From Hemibagrus wyckioides (taxonomy: Eukaryota; Chordata; Actinopteri; Siluriformes; Bagridae), in contig NC_080722.1 of NCBI RefSeq assembly GCF_019097595.1, positions 15,477,630 through 15,541,629 of the forward strand: 64,000 nucleotides of DNA, read 5' to 3'. The position numbers were made by a program, and so were the translations under genes. Within the stretch, counting starts at the first letter, position 1, and each line of letters starts with the position of its first letter. The notes beneath the pieces are model-generated. The model was not told the origin of the DNA. It made no database searches and saw only the letters and a program-made list of their open reading frames with translations. Positions 19,388 to 32,330 of the stretch are shown here, piece after piece.

Positions 19388-21321
19388 TACTTGCAATACA
19401 TGTTTAATCTATTTCTAATCTCAATCTAATTTCATGTCTCATTAGTTTCTGTATGCCTGTCTGACTATGCTTGTAGGCATGTTTTTTTAGTTCTTGGTGA
19501 GGTACCAAATGTCCCCAAAAGTATAGAATTTTTTTGACAGTTTGACTGCACTTTTTAGTTACTGAGGTTAAAGTATGCACAAGGATGGTAAGACAAGCAT
19601 GCGTGTGGACCAATGAGCAGACGGAGTTATTTTTTACCATTGACTTTTACACCTTTTTTTGAAAAAAAAAATAAGCATCAAATATATTATTATATTAGAA
19701 TTGTCTTTAAAGACAAATAAGGACTGAAATGATTGATACTCCCAGCAAATAGCCGTCAAGTCTCATGCAAAAGTATAGCGGAGTTTTAAAAGGTTATGTT
19801 TATGTATCAGCCTTCACCTTAAAATATATTGGTTTACATTTATTTCATGCCATATCTTTTATTTTATATGTTTGGGATTGATAAGCACTTTGATCTTGCT
19901 TGAGACCTTTCATTAACGAGAAAGAATGAGAGAGAGAGAGAGAGAGAGAGAGAAAGATGCATAGCTGGCAGAACATGTTCCTAACACACAGCATGATCTT
20001 AAACTGGAATGGGGCAAAAGCCCTGCTAATGATGGCCCAAATGGGTTGCATTTCCTTTTTTTTAAGAGGGTTTTAAAGTGCACTAAAAGTCTGCATACCC
20101 ATACACCCTAGGATCTTTAATGGTGCTGAAATCCATGATGCATGCAGAATTTCAGCAGGGCAGCATGGCAAAATGGTATCATCACCACGTTCCAGGTTAA
20201 GTCACATTAGTGCCTGCCATAATTTACCTTACCTATCTCTCTAGGTCAGCAGCTGATGCTTAACCAAGTCCCTGTTGTCACAGCTGGCAACCATTATGTA
20301 AAGTATTATCTCTCTATTCCATGTTGCACAAAGTTTCAGCATTCACCTAGAAGCCATATTGTTAATTTCTGAAAATGAATCACTCTCTGCTGTATAGTCT
20401 TTCATTGTTGATCTGATGAAGATATAATGAGGGAAAGTTGAGAGTAGTTGAGAAAGGAAGAGTGGCCCACAGACATAGCTCTGTCTCTGCCTGTATGGGC
20501 AGAATGGCGCTGTAATTAGATCATATGTTTACACTGTAAACATACACACAGAAACAATGACACATCCTGTACTTTATATTGTGTATTGTACAAACAGTCA
20601 TCATATGTGATGCACACTACTGTTATTTGCACTACTTTGCACTCTTACACTTTATATACATTGCTGACCGGTCACATACTCTGTATATTGTGGTCTTTAT
20701 TTAATCTATATAGAATTGTCTGTAAACTTATTGCATAGTGGTTTTATTTATGTCTGTACTTTTGAGGGTCACTAACAGCTGTTACCAAATTCCTTTTTTG
20801 TGCAAAACATACTTGGCTGATGAACCTGATTCTAAATCTGATGGTGTACACGTTATCATAGTTCCATATTTATCATGCATTCTTCGGATGAGGAATATGT
20901 AGTATGCACTTCCTCACACGCTCACCATTGCTTTTAATATGTGGCTCTGCGAGAGATACAAATGGGAGGATTACATGCTTTGGTTGTCTGTAACAGGGCT
21001 GAAAGTGAAAATGATTTTATCTCTAACAGTTCACAGATTTCACTGGTTCTAACTTTATTATTTGTCAGCAGGTGAGTTTAAACCTCCCTTTATATAAGCA
21101 TTATTGTAAAAGACATAATAAGCTAATGTAAGTATGGTGAGTTATGCCAGTAATACGGACTAAGTAACAAACTACTCTGAAAAAGTTGGCATTATAAGTG
21201 ATATATATAAGTGCTAAATTCAAGGAAACTAATCAGAAGCCACACCTGAGGCCAACAACGGCTGATTAAACAGGAATCAGGTGTCGTTCCTGCTTGAGAG
21301 GAATGAATACCTGCCTTCTTG
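19388..21321. other. Gene desert with simple repeats
   Basis: A GA microsatellite lies at 19,928-19,953 and a LINE-like 3' end at 20.55-20.85 kb. No coding exons were recognised. Confidence 0.5.
20553..20845 (+). mobile_element. Probable LINE 3'-end fragment
   Basis: The segment contains 'ttatttgcactactttgcactcttacactttatat' style sequence and ends with 'accaaattccttttttgtg' and 'cttggctgatgaacctgattct'. This resembles the 3' tails of fish non-LTR retrotransposons that end in GATTCT-type repeats. Only the terminal part is present; no reverse transcriptase frame is visible. Confidence 0.4.
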
Positions 21322-21753
21322 CTCAACCTTAGTGCCTGACCTCTCTGAAGCTCTTGTGGCTGAATGGGCAAATTCCCATCATGCTCTAAAATCAAAAGAA
21401 AAGTTTATTCTAATAGCAAAAGAGGGGGTGCTGGTGGCTCAGTGTAGGTTTCTCGCATACCATGTGGAAGGCTCGGGTTCATTTCCCAGCCAGTGCCCAA
21501 TCCCCAGCCACTGGATGCATACTGGTCCCAAGCCTGGATAAAAATGGGAGGGTTGCATCAGGAAGGGCAAACAGCATAAAACCTATGCCAAGTTGTTGTG
21601 CGGACCAGTTGGTCCACTGTGGTGACCCCTCACACATAGGTAGCAGCCGAAAGATCAACAACAACATTCTAACAGCAAAAGAGGAATAAATCTTGAATTG
21701 GATGTTGGTCAAATTGGTCCAAAGTGTCCATAAACTTTTGGCCATACAGTGTA
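21322..21753 (+). mobile_element. 3' fragment of Tc1-like transposon, interrupted by a SINE
   Basis: 21,322-21,406 (tagtgcctgacctctctgaag, cttgtggctgaatgggcaaa) and 21,685-21,753 (ending taaacttttggccatacagt then gta) are collinear with the 3' end of a common fish Tc1-like element. The two parts are split by an inserted SINE at 21,426-21,665. The termini fit TA-bounded Tc1 ends. No functional protein can be read. Confidence 0.65.
21426..21665 (+). mobile_element. tRNA-derived-type SINE with 19-bp target duplication
   Basis: The 240-bp insert starts 'gggtgctggtggctcagtg' (A-box-like) and has 'gggttcatttccc' (B-box-like GGTTC). Its body includes 'tcccaagcctggataaaaat' and 'gcagccgaaagatcaaca', with an ACAAC tail. 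Near-identical 19-bp copies of attctaa(t/c)agcaaaagagg flank it at 21,407-21,425 and 21,666-21,684. One mismatch between the copies suggests a fairly young insertion. Confidence 0.75.
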
Positions 21754-24700
21754 TAACTTGTTTCGTGCCTCTATATTTGAGTAAATAAAGAACATTAAGC
21801 CTTTTATTATGCAATCCCTTTCAGACATTCAGATATAAATCTCTGTAGTGATTAAATAAAAAGAATGGGAAAAAATCCCAAAATCAGATATTTTAATACA
21901 AATGGTTCTTGCTATTTCAAGTTACGAGCTCCAGGTTCAAGTTCCAGGTTCTTTTATCTTAGTTTATATCAGCTAATATATTTATGCTAGAAATTCTAAA
22001 ATATTTCATTTTCTTATGACACAGAAAAATCTCAAGTGCTTATCCTTGTCTGTTCAGTCATGGTTGGTATTACTAGATGTCTATTTAGCATCTGTGGTGT
22101 TTTCTAAATTTGCATATTGTGCTTGGTAAGAATTTAGACTCCTTTTATGCTCTATACAGAATGTTCACCTTGATGTTGAGGATCTCATGAACAACCTGAA
22201 TAATCTGGTGTGCATCTTTAATGAGCACAATAAACCTACAGACCCCATTTAAAACAAACCCTGCAGCTACTCACAGAATAAAACAATTATGTGAGTCATG
22301 AGTTACAGTTGTGAGTTCTTGCAGAAGGGGCTGGCCACAAAAATGGTAATGAACAGCAGCAGTATAGAGTGTTCTGGTCTGTGTCTAATGGACAGCATAG
22401 GGGCCAAGCGATGAAGAAATGAAAAAGAACCTGCTATGATCGATGCATGGCTGCTCTTTGTAAATTTGTTTGCTATCTTTGGGGCTAAGGAAATGTGAGC
22501 TGAATGTAATGCTTTGTGGACTACAGAAGTGGACTACATTTAAGATACTTAAGTACCTTAAGTAGGAATTGCCCACAGCTCAGCCAGTCATGTTCAGTGA
22601 GAGGCTTTGAACTCAAAGGGTGGTAACATCATGGTGGTAACTCAGGGCAGAATCAAAGCAGATGACTGCCTCTGTAAATCCTGTTCAAGGCACATCAGCA
22701 GGGCAACATGGAATGCATGCCATTAAATAAAGGCTACAAAAACCCAGGAAAAGACAGCACATAAATATGATGAACAAAAGCAGCACTATGGAGGTGTCCC
22801 TTCAACACCATGGCAAGAATATCATTTCTGCTCCATTTTTGCTTTCACCCAACAATCGTCTAAAGCACTTTATCTGTTTCCCCACCACAGGCTCCACAGC
22901 ACATGATTAACAGGTACCTGAACACTCACCTGGTATGCCTGCCAACGGCTATTGTGAAAATGTTATGGCCAGTGGGTTTGAAGGGAGGGTGCTTGTATTT
23001 CTAGGCCAAACCTGTGAAAAAGGAAAGGATGTGGAGACTGTGAAAAATTGAGATTAGAAAAATTGTTTCACGGAGGTCAGGATGAACTACACTTGAATAC
23101 AAGTCTCTACTAACTCATATATTTCACAGATGACCATCAATGCCTGAATGCCAATTCAGGACTACAAAGATATTGTACATCTCCTCCCTATACTTTATTT
23201 TGATGTATAAACTCTGGCAAGGCTGATGTAATACAGAGTGCTAGATGATGCTACAGGATGAGATTTGTGAGAGAATATTTTGATGACAGGATAATGTTCA
23301 TAATTTTCCCTGTAAATACACCTCTTTATAGAAGATGATATGCAAATATGCTACATGAACTCCCACACTCGTATCGGCTCAGATTCACGCTTGCATTACA
23401 CAGTGTCTTCTCTCCTCACGTGGTATTACATATCAATCCCTGTGGATGGTTGAGTAATGAAGGCAGATTTAATACAGTGTACAGTAAGCTTGCAAACTTA
23501 GGGAACTCACTACATGGGCGGAGGGGATGGCCTGCCAAGGATAGAGAAGTGTTTCACTCTCCCACAGAGTCATATTCATCGACATGTAGCATTTTACAAA
23601 GAACAGTGCGGAGGAGTGAGAGAGATCCCACCCACATTACAACTGCTGACCAGAGAGAGAAGTAGGCTGAGCGTAGGCAGGCCCATGGAGTAACAGATTC
23701 TTCTAACCTAAAAAAAAAAATGCAGATAGATTTTTACCAAGATAAAGACATATTTCATCATCAGCTATAACTAAGTGAAGGATAAACCCTATTATTGAAT
23801 GATGTATAGCAGTCACTGGTACAGTCTAGGAATATAATCCGAACATTTGGTGTTGTCATTTTACAAGGGTATTTTTATAGAGCACTGCTTATCTGCACAT
23901 CAAGACTGGAAAGCTACATTAACCCCTAATGAGGTTACTTCATTAAGAGTCCCGAAGATCGGCTGACTCAGAAGGTTCTTGGTTTTTACGACCCACAGCT
24001 AAATTGAATGGTTCTCATTGCATTAATGAAACCAACGAACTCTTACCAATACTGTTCTATTTCAAACAATACCAATGAAGATACAGACTCTTAAGAGACA
24101 TTTCATAGGATTATAAGCTTAAAGTTCATCACAAATTGTACATTCATGTACAAATTGTATTTATAAGTGATTCTCATAATTTGAGCTGTTAAAGTACAGT
24201 GGTTGTTGTTTTGATTCCATAGTGCTGGTTCCTTTTACTCAGTAATAGTAATAAAATGTTAGCTACAGTGGAACAAGTTCAAGAAACCAGTCAGAGAAAG
24301 ACTGCGGATAAAACCACATAAATGTGCAATTACATAATATTCACCTGCCTGTGCTTGTCAGGAAAGATCTTGATGCAACATAAAGACAGACACAAACAAG
24401 TTCTACTGCTATTTAAATATTATATAAATTCAAAACAGCAACTAAATGTTCTGTTGTTAGAAGATCTAGCAGCAGAAATTATGGGAATTAGGTTGCATTT
24501 ATGGGAATTGTTATGTAGTCAGTCGCTCATCTTCATCTAGCTCCATGTGCTGGTCCTGTTGGAAATAAGTCTGGAAATAACCTAATATCAAGAAAATATG
24601 CTTCATTTCCAGGCAGAACACAGCACTGGCAGCCACATGGTATGGCTAAGTCTCTGTGTGATTTGTTCTGTTATTTAGATTTGCCTCTACAGTGGTCATC

Positions 24701-26114
24701 CTAGAAGGTAGGAGTGTCAGTCTTGTGTTTTATTGGGACATGAAGCACAAAAGGCAGCCTCAGAGCCAGATAATCCAGTTTCATTCTAAGATACATTACT
24801 CCAAGTGTGCAGCCTATTGAGATTGTACAATAACGTGCTGCTGTTGCTGTTGAGGCAACTAATGTTTTATTTGGGGAGGCTATGCAGTTTGCCTTAAAAA
24901 AAAACAACATTACAGCATCCACTGATCCTGTAGAATCCATTAATTGATTTAGTATGTTAGCATTGTAGTATTTATTATCTATAAAGACAGCAAATTGCTT
25001 GAAGTGCCCTCCAAACAATTACAGTGACAATGACTGGACTAAATATAATGATACCTAACATCCAACAAAGAACAAGCAAACCTACTGCCACACCCTGTAT
25101 ATCTATGGATTTAAATACTATAAACATCTTCTTTTAGTGCACAATAATTATACAGCAAACACTCTCGAGTTCCACCCCATGATTTAAAATCCCTATTCAC
25201 AGCTAGGGCATGTTGGCAGAGGGCTAGCTCTCATGGCACTTCTGGATCAGGCTGTGGTCCTTGGCTTCCACGAAGAGCGAGTCCGCAGTGCAGGGCACTG
25301 CTCTGTAAAGCTAAATAAGCACATAGATTTATGACTCACAGTAACTGGCTCTGGGATTCACACTGATTGCTCTTCTCTGTTTCATCCCCAGTCCCTTAGA
25401 CCAGCTCACATTTCAGCTATGGTAGCAGCTTTATGGCTTTGAGGAAAACAATGCTGGGTGGACAAGACCCTGTCATGTGACATCAACAGCACAGCCATAA
25501 ACCCACTATCATCCACTTTTAGCAGCTCATGTGGGGCCTTCAGCATTTAAAGGTATATTTCTCAGAACAAATCCCATGTGTGGCAGCTAGAAACACTGAT
25601 TCTACCTTGAAAGACAGAATTGGTATGATGCAGCTTCAGTATGCCACTGCAGTGTACTGTTTCCCCCACTGCGCAGACAGCCACAAAGATAATTAACAGC
25701 TCTTGGAAAGCTTAGAGGTCACCCTTGGTAACAGGCTTACAGTGAGGCCATTTGCATAACCTTTCTGCAGATAGAAAGCTCTATAATAAAGTACTACCCG
25801 GAAGTACATGAACACACTAATCAGCTTTGAACAGGTTATGTTTTGGAAATTCCATAAATAGAAATTATAACAATAACTATGAGCATGTATGGTATGACTG
25901 TTATAATTTTTACTATATAGTACCAATGAAGTGAAATTGGAATTGTAAGCGATCGCTCCATCTTGTACAAAACTCGGTTTAAAGTATAAACCTGACAGAA
26001 TGGGATTCTTAATCCTTCTTAATCCATTAAACTCTCTTGTTTTATTAATCCCATCAAGATAGTGCTAGCATATTCTGCCAAAACATACTACTTGAGAATA
26101 TGTGAAATATTCAT
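21754..26114. other. Gene desert, nothing recognised
   Basis: No exon-like frame with flanking splice sites was found. Short frames of 60-105 aa are compositionally unremarkable. The stretch 25,200-25,700 is less AT-rich than its surroundings and could be a conserved noncoding element, but nothing in the sequence proves it. Confidence 0.5.
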
Positions 26115-26350
26115 ACATTCATCTTCGGTAACTGTTTTAACCTGGTCAGGGTGGCACTAGACACGAGGCAGGAAGCAGTTTACCTATTTGCATGTTTTTT
26201 GAGACATGGGAGGAAAGTGTAGAACTCCAACCCAGAAACCCAGGCTGACAATTAGAGAACATGTGAAACTCCACATAGAACACAAACTCAGGATCGAACC
26301 TGGGACAGTGAAGATGTATGTGAAGGGCAACTCTACCGACTTCACAAGAT
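26115..26350 (+). repeat. Interspersed fish repeat (SINE-like), degraded
   Basis: The motif order is: 'cattcatcttcggtaactg', 'ttaacctggtcagggtggc', 'catgttttttgagacatgggagg', 'gaactccaacccagaaaccc', 'catgtgaaactccacataga' and 'actcaggatcgaacctggga'. Related copies are at 58,628-58,865 (same strand) and 34,935-35,065 (opposite strand), which supports an interspersed family. Confidence 0.6.
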
Positions 26351-26838
26351 ATAGACCTGTGCCCTGATATATTGATATGATTTTCATCTGTGCTTTTTTC
26401 CTCTGTGTTTGTGTGTGTGTGTCTGTGTGTGTATGTGTGTACGCGTATGTCTTTCTCTCTGATTCTATTATGAGGTCAAGGTTTGATAGCTTTAAGTGTA
26501 CTTCAATTCCCCCTCTGAATAGAAATTAGTCAAAGTTATCAGCTGTGCTGTTAAAATCCCATAGTGAAAGCATTTGGAAATTGTTTTACCTGGTTTCCAG
26601 GTATTCCATGTAGAATAGCAGAAAAAATGTTGGTCGCACTGAGAAAATAGTCCTCAGGGGTCTTTAATTTTACACATTGTATGACACCAGCAGTTCAATT
26701 TCAACCTTCCAGCATTTATGCTTTTGAAATATAATTGAGGAGTCATGAACTGTCCCTTTTTGTTATGTAACCTTTATGGCTATGCATAAACTGAAATTGT
26801 TACAGAGTATGGCTATTCAGCTATTGTGTTTTATGGCA

Positions 26839-26848
26839 ATATATATAT

Positions 26849-26925
<77 letters not shown>
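26839..26925. repeat. (AT)n microsatellite
   Basis: About 40 AT units with a single A interruption near 26,861. It can form a strong hairpin; length is prone to assembly error. Confidence 0.95.
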
Positions 26926-28993
26926 TTCCATTTCCAGAACCAACACAGGAAGGAGCGTGTTGGATAGTTTTCAGCATTACAGTAGAGTAATCCTTAATTA
27001 GGTAGCCCAGCAGGATGCCGTGCCTCTTATCATACATTCTTCAGATAACATTGTTGGGTGAGAAAACTGGTTTGGTGAAATGCCTTTGTTTCTACACCCA
27101 ACAAAACCATTTATAGTTTCCAGCTGCATTCTTCTCTAAAATTCCACCAACAACCAGAAGTCTCAGTGATATAAGATAATGATCAATAAAAAGGTTAAGC
27201 CAAGACTGCAGCAATCAATAAAATCATTAGCAGTAGTTGGCAGTGTTTGAGGCTGTTGAGTATTGGGTATTGATGGATGTGATGCTGTGATGGCAGAAAC
27301 TGTTCTAAGCTGTATTGAAATGTTTCTCTAAAAACCTCAGTCTTTCAAACCAAAAAATACATAAAAAATACTCTATTAATTCTAAAACCTCTTCATAAAT
27401 CATATATTTGGACAATAATGTAGATATATGACTCAGCAGTACTTGATTAATACAAGCAATTTATGCATTAATTTTTTGATTATTTTTAGACAGAAATAAA
27501 GGATAAAGAAACCCAGATGGTAAGTTACACATAATCTGCTTAATGGTCCAAGATGTCCCTTAACATCGCCCTAGCATATATACCAAATCCCTGTTTCAAT
27601 AAATCAATCTTGCTTTATTTCCCCACTGCGGTTTAGTTTAGCCCAAAACCAGATTACTAATTAATCCAATCAGGCCTGACGCAGCTGCTTCACTTGGAAG
27701 TAAAATAAATGGATTTAGTGTCTGTCCGTGCTTTGGTGGGGGCTGGGCCTCACACCATTTGCTCAAACTGTGATGGTCAGTGGAAGTCAGTAATATCTCA
27801 CCTATTTAAAAAATATCCATCTGCTGTTCTTTCATGCTTTCTCTTTATTTGGGTCTGTGTATGAATAAATATAACACAAATATTTTAAACATTTCCTTTG
27901 TTAAGACATAGTGCTAGCTTCATTAAAAATATTTAAATGAACTAATGTACTTTATTGTCAACTAATACATTTAAAAATGGTTGCTTTTAGTCTTAAAATC
28001 TCCCCAGTCAGAGATAAGGTGACACTAAAAATCCTTTGAGCATCCCTTAGAGCATTTTTGTAACACACTTTCAGGCCAGCAGTGATATCATCACAAGCGC
28101 TGTGTCTATAAATAAATTTGGGACAAGCTGCTATTTTTGTAATGATACTCCACTTAAGGCTTAGCCTATTAGAAGTTTTAAACAGGATGAAGTTCGTTTC
28201 TGAAGGCACTTTCCAACAAACAATACCTCTGCACACTTAAGGTCTTTTGATTCTAAAGAAATCTGTACATAAAGAGAAGTATCAGCTTTCATTGGCGTAC
28301 CATCGAGCCAGAGGCCCAGTCCATATTTCTAATGCCACAAACTGAAACTGGTTTTTCTAAAGTGATTTTCAAGACTATATCTGCGTTACTTTATAATAAA
28401 TAATTATAGTCTTGCAAAGAGACATATTTCTTATATGCATATCTTGTGTCAAAGTCATCTATAATTTATTCATACCTCAGCATTACAAAAAAAAAATATT
28501 TACAGAATGCAAAAACAATCAGGATTCTGAACTAAAACTTCACCAGAAGTGTGGAGAGATTCTGTGTCAAACATTAATTCCACAACTAGCTTAATACAAA
28601 TGTTAATATGGCATTTTTTTTATATCAGCACTGAAATAAAGTAGTTTTGATAAATTGGCTCTAAAAGCAAATCAATGTTTTGCCAATCCATGTCTTGAAT
28701 TCAGTCACTTTCCTTACTGGAGGAAATACATAGGAACAAAAGGCATGGGCTTAAATTCTGTTGATATTAGCCTTTTCAATCTATAGCAGTCTTTAGATAT
28801 AAACAGCAGCTGCACTGGAAATACTATGGAAAGCAGCTCAATACTGTGTGATAGATAAAGGTCAAATCCATTTTGACTGAAAGGCCATCTGGAAGGATTT
28901 CTTTGTTCCCAGCAAAATCCTGCAATAACGCAGAAACCGCTGTGGAGGTTCACAAGCAAGATAACTGTGCCCAAAAGGGGGTCATTAAGCCGC
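26926..28993. other. Gene desert / arl4d 3' flank
   Basis: No coding exon recognised. A block near 27,600-27,760 contains clustered TAAT-type sites (ttactaattaatccaatca) and is a weak candidate regulatory element. The last 0.5 kb before arl4d is probably its 3' UTR. Confidence 0.45.
28465..28470 (-). terminator. Possible arl4d polyadenylation signal
   Basis: AATAAA on the minus strand, about 520 bases downstream of the arl4d stop codon. This position fits a 3' UTR of normal length but is not proven. Confidence 0.3.
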
Positions 28994-29596
28994 TTATCTC
29001 TTTTTCTTGCTGTGCCTCACCACCTTTTTTCTTTTTAGGATCATCTCATACAGTTTCTCTAGGCCCTGCTGAAGGCCTTGGCCATCCACAGCACTACAGC
29101 CTTGCACATGGTGAAAGGTGTTAGAGCTCAGTTCATGCACAGCCAAAATCTTCTCCACTTCACTAACAGGCAGGGCAACCGGAAGATCCTGCTTGTTAGC
29201 TAATACAAGCACAGGCACACCCTGGTTCTCTGACGTGCGGGTGATTTTATGTAGCTCCACCTTGGACTCCTCCATACGCTCTGCTTCAGCAGAGTCCACA
29301 ACGAAAACCATGCCATCAGTGCGGCGTGTGTATGACTTCCACAGTGGCCGCAGTTTGTCCTGACCACCCACGTCCCATACCTGGAAAGTAATAGCACGTC
29401 CATTGCCCACAGACATTTTGATCTTCTCCATGTTGAATCCCTTGGTTGGAATAGTTTTGACAAACTCCTTCAATTTAAGTCGGTAAAGGAGGGAAGTTTT
29501 ACCCGCAGAGTCCAACCCAATGACCACCACATGGAGCGAGTGAAAGTTAGGCAGAAACGTTGTGTTGGGAGCAATCTCTGTCAGCTGGTTTCCCAT
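28994..29596 (-). CDS. arl4d: ADP-ribosylation factor-like protein 4D
   Basis: Single-exon CDS of 200 aa, the usual ARL4D length. ARL4D is an ARF-family small GTPase of the plasma membrane and nucleus that recruits cytohesin/ARNO guanine-exchange factors and so influences ARF6 and actin. Visible motifs: Gly2 after the initiator Met (myristoylation), P-loop GLDSAGKT (27-34), switch I PTKGFN (50-55), WDVGGQ (74-79), the guanine-specificity motif NKQD (134-137) and GCSAVDG (166-172). A basic C-terminal tail (KRKKVV...KKKR) acts as nuclear localisation signal in this subfamily. The intronless CDS is typical of ARL4 genes. An acceptor (gtctcacag) 23 bases before the ATG and a donor at 30,570 suggest an upstream noncoding exon. 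ARL4A and ARL4C are alternatives, but sequence and neighbourhood favour ARL4D. Confidence 0.96.
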   Translation of the reverse strand: MGNQLTEIAPNTTFLPNFHSLHVVVIGLDSAGKTSLLYRLKLKEFVKTIPTKGFNMEKIKMSVGNGRAITFQVWDVGGQDKLRPLWKSYTRRTDGMVFVVDSAEAERMEESKVELHKITRTSENQGVPVLVLANKQDLPVALPVSEVEKILAVHELSSNTFHHVQGCSAVDGQGLQQGLEKLYEMILKRKKVVRHSKKKR

Positions 29597-30570
29597 AGCG
29601 ATCGGATTTTCTCACTATCCTGTGAGACGCAGCAGACTTGACTATTAAGCTTTAGGTGTTTGGCATTTGCACCTACTTCAAAGGTCCTGGAGGCAGACAG
29701 AAGGGCAATGAATCCAAAAGCACAGTGTTGGTCCTAATCAAAGCAAACACAGCAAATGGTTACAATCAGAGAGGCTGCATATATGCAGTCTATACAGTCT
29801 TCTTTTGTAAAGGCAATTACAAATTTAATCAGCATTATCTAGGAATCTAAAAATCTACAATTTACACATAAAAACATTGTCCCCAAAATCTGCATCTTAG
29901 CAGTTTACAATAAAATACTGGTTACAGAAGTAACACTGTCTATGCAGTGACACAAGGCTACTTTGCTTCTTATGTATGTAATCCAGAAATTTAAAAAAAA
30001 AATGTATGTATGTAATTTTCAGGCTAAAAATGGTCAGGAAAAATACGTCATATAGCTATATATACTCTACCTACAGCTGTCTATGAAATATAAAGTGTGG
30101 GTTTAGTCAGTACAACCCACAGAATAGGTAGTTGTTAATGTAAATTGCTAGCAAAGCTTGGTAATCTTGAAACCTAGGAAAAGATAATATATCTAGAAGC
30201 CTTAAGGGTTCATTGGTCGTCCCTTTGAGAGAGCAATTAAAAGTTTTTCAGACACAGAAACAGACGTGAGGAATCCTGGAAGAAGCCTGGTTATGAGAGT
30301 GTGCAGCAGGCTAGATTTCATCATCTCTCAAGGAAAGACTGATGAAGTCTTGAATAAGTTCTACATCTTATTGCAAAGTGATGAAAAGAATCGGTTTAGA
30401 CAGAAATCGGTTTAGACACAGAGATTTGCGTTAGACTAAATTATTTTCCCAAGGAGAATATTTCATTGTTCAGCACGTCCTATATAGAGCCAGTAAGGCA
30501 CTGCAGTGTTAAACTCACAGTCTGTTTATCGGCGACATTTTACAAATCAGAACTGCTCAAGACTACTCAC

Positions 30571-30830
30571 CCTAATTTATCTGAGATTTCATGAAGGGTT
30601 AATAAAGCGGCATTTTAATCTAGATGAATGCTGACATCCAGTCGACTCTTCGTTGTTTCAAAACAGCCGTCATGTTCTCGGCACACTTGAACGCGCTCGT
30701 GCTGCTGCTCTGGCCGGCAGGAGAAAACAGACGGAGGCAGGAGCGCTCGAGTCCTGGAACGATAACCTGCGCGTGACGTCACCGACAGACTTTTCCTCTC
30801 CGCACACATGCGCCATCTAGTGGTTCACTA
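30571..30830 (-). promoter_or_regulatory. Probable arl4d promoter and noncoding first exon
   Basis: CpG-enriched segment upstream of arl4d. On the minus strand a donor (attagg/gtgagt) lies at 30,571/30,570, and an acceptor lies at 29,620, giving a plausible 5' UTR intron. A perfect cAMP-response element TGACGTCA is at 30,774-30,781. The transcription start is inferred, not visible. Confidence 0.4.
30774..30781. promoter_or_regulatory. Full palindromic CRE (TGACGTCA)
   Basis: An exact 8-bp CREB/ATF consensus in the CpG-rich region upstream of arl4d. The motif match is certain; occupancy is inference. Confidence 0.5.
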
Positions 30831-32330
30831 ACTACATTGTTTTTATATTAATAAAAGCGCTCCGTGTGCGCCACCTAATGCTGCCCGAATATGTTTATGG
30901 AAAGGGGCTCTGATAGGTCATAATTTGAGGTCATAAATCTTTGCCTAACAGCAGCTGTTTATTCAGTTTATTTAGGTTTCTTCTTCACGTTATAGTAAAA
31001 TATATGCAGAGGAGGGCATATGCGCCATATTCACTCCCTTACATTTTACATTTCTAAAATTGTGCTATTAAGGATATTTATTGATGGTCCACTTTTGCTC
31101 GAGTAAAGTAACATTCTTTCGTTTAGGGATTTAAAAACACTCATACACTGAATGTTCTGGAAACTGATCATTATTGTTAGTTAACTTGGTATGTTCATTT
31201 TCCTCCCTTTTATGTGTTTGTTTGTTTGTTTGTTTACTCTTGTGTTATAACCTGTCTTTGCTCATTAAGATTGGATTGCTTTTCTGAATCACACATGTTT
31301 TTACTCTTGATGCCTCACCAGTTTGCTTAATAAAGCTCCCTGACTACCTGATTTTAATTCAAACTTTTTAATACAGCAGTACATTTACCTGAGTAACACT
31401 TTTTAATTTAACGGTCGATTACTTTTGTTTTACTAATTCATATTCATTGTATTCACTAATTCATATTCATATTTCAAATTTTTATAATTAATATTTAATT
31501 GTACCTACCTCATACCTGCAGATATCAATGACTAAATCTCAGGGCTGGGTGATAACACCTTGAAATTCTATCACGATCCACTGTTTCATCTGTACTGAGA
31601 AATCTTTCTGTGGCCTTTCTGTTTTATTAACAATTACAAATTAAATGGAACTGAATGAGAGTAGCTGATTTGATGCACTTTTTGTTATTTTTTTAAACCT
31701 CTTTTTCAGATTTTGAATTATTTATATCAAAGTATCATACTCAGTTTTATGTAAAGTATAAAAGTATCATACTCAGTTTTATGTAAAGTATAAAAGTATC
31801 ATACTCAGTTCACCAGTTCTTCACTTGTATGCTGGTTTGTTAGCTAAATGATATTGTGGACCATACTGTGTAGTGTATAAAGGTCTTTAAGCAGTCTGAT
31901 TAGTACTAATTTAATAATGAAAGAAATTATGGCATTAATTTGATCACATTAAGGCAGCATTTAGACCTTAAGTAATGAAATGTAAAAAAAATAATTATAG
32001 TTGAGTGTATGTGGGGAGTATAACCAGATAAAATGCACAAAACTATACATAAAAACTGTTTTAGATATGAAAATATGGCTGATTTTGCAATACATGCTGA
32101 TTTCATTGTACTGTTTTTGTTTGATCTTTGAAGCACGGTTAATTTGTGTTGTGAATGTAAAACTTGATATAATAGTTGAACTACTGTAGCGCCATCATGA
32201 GTTTGTTTAATGTTCTTGCATCAGCCAGATACTTCAGTTCTTTAATAAAAACTGAGTAGTGTGGATCTCTTGCACTGTGAACAAACATTGTTAGAATGTT
32301 TCTTCATGATATATTCATTGGGTTTTGTGA
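30831..32330. other. Intergenic between divergent arl4d and ccdc200-like gene
   Basis: AT-rich; holds a short (GTTT)n run near 31,217 and the 32-bp minisatellite. No coding exon seen. Confidence 0.5.
31730..31811. repeat. 32-bp minisatellite, about 2.5 copies
   Basis: A 32-base unit beginning 'aagtatcatactcagt' starts at 31,730, 31,762 and 31,794. The first two copies are identical, indicating a recent tandem duplication; the third is cut short. Confidence 0.9.

Noticed and set aside
29118..29463. Overlapping 81- and 87-aa frames within arl4d
   Set aside because: Out-of-frame and antisense shadows of a well-supported GTPase gene.
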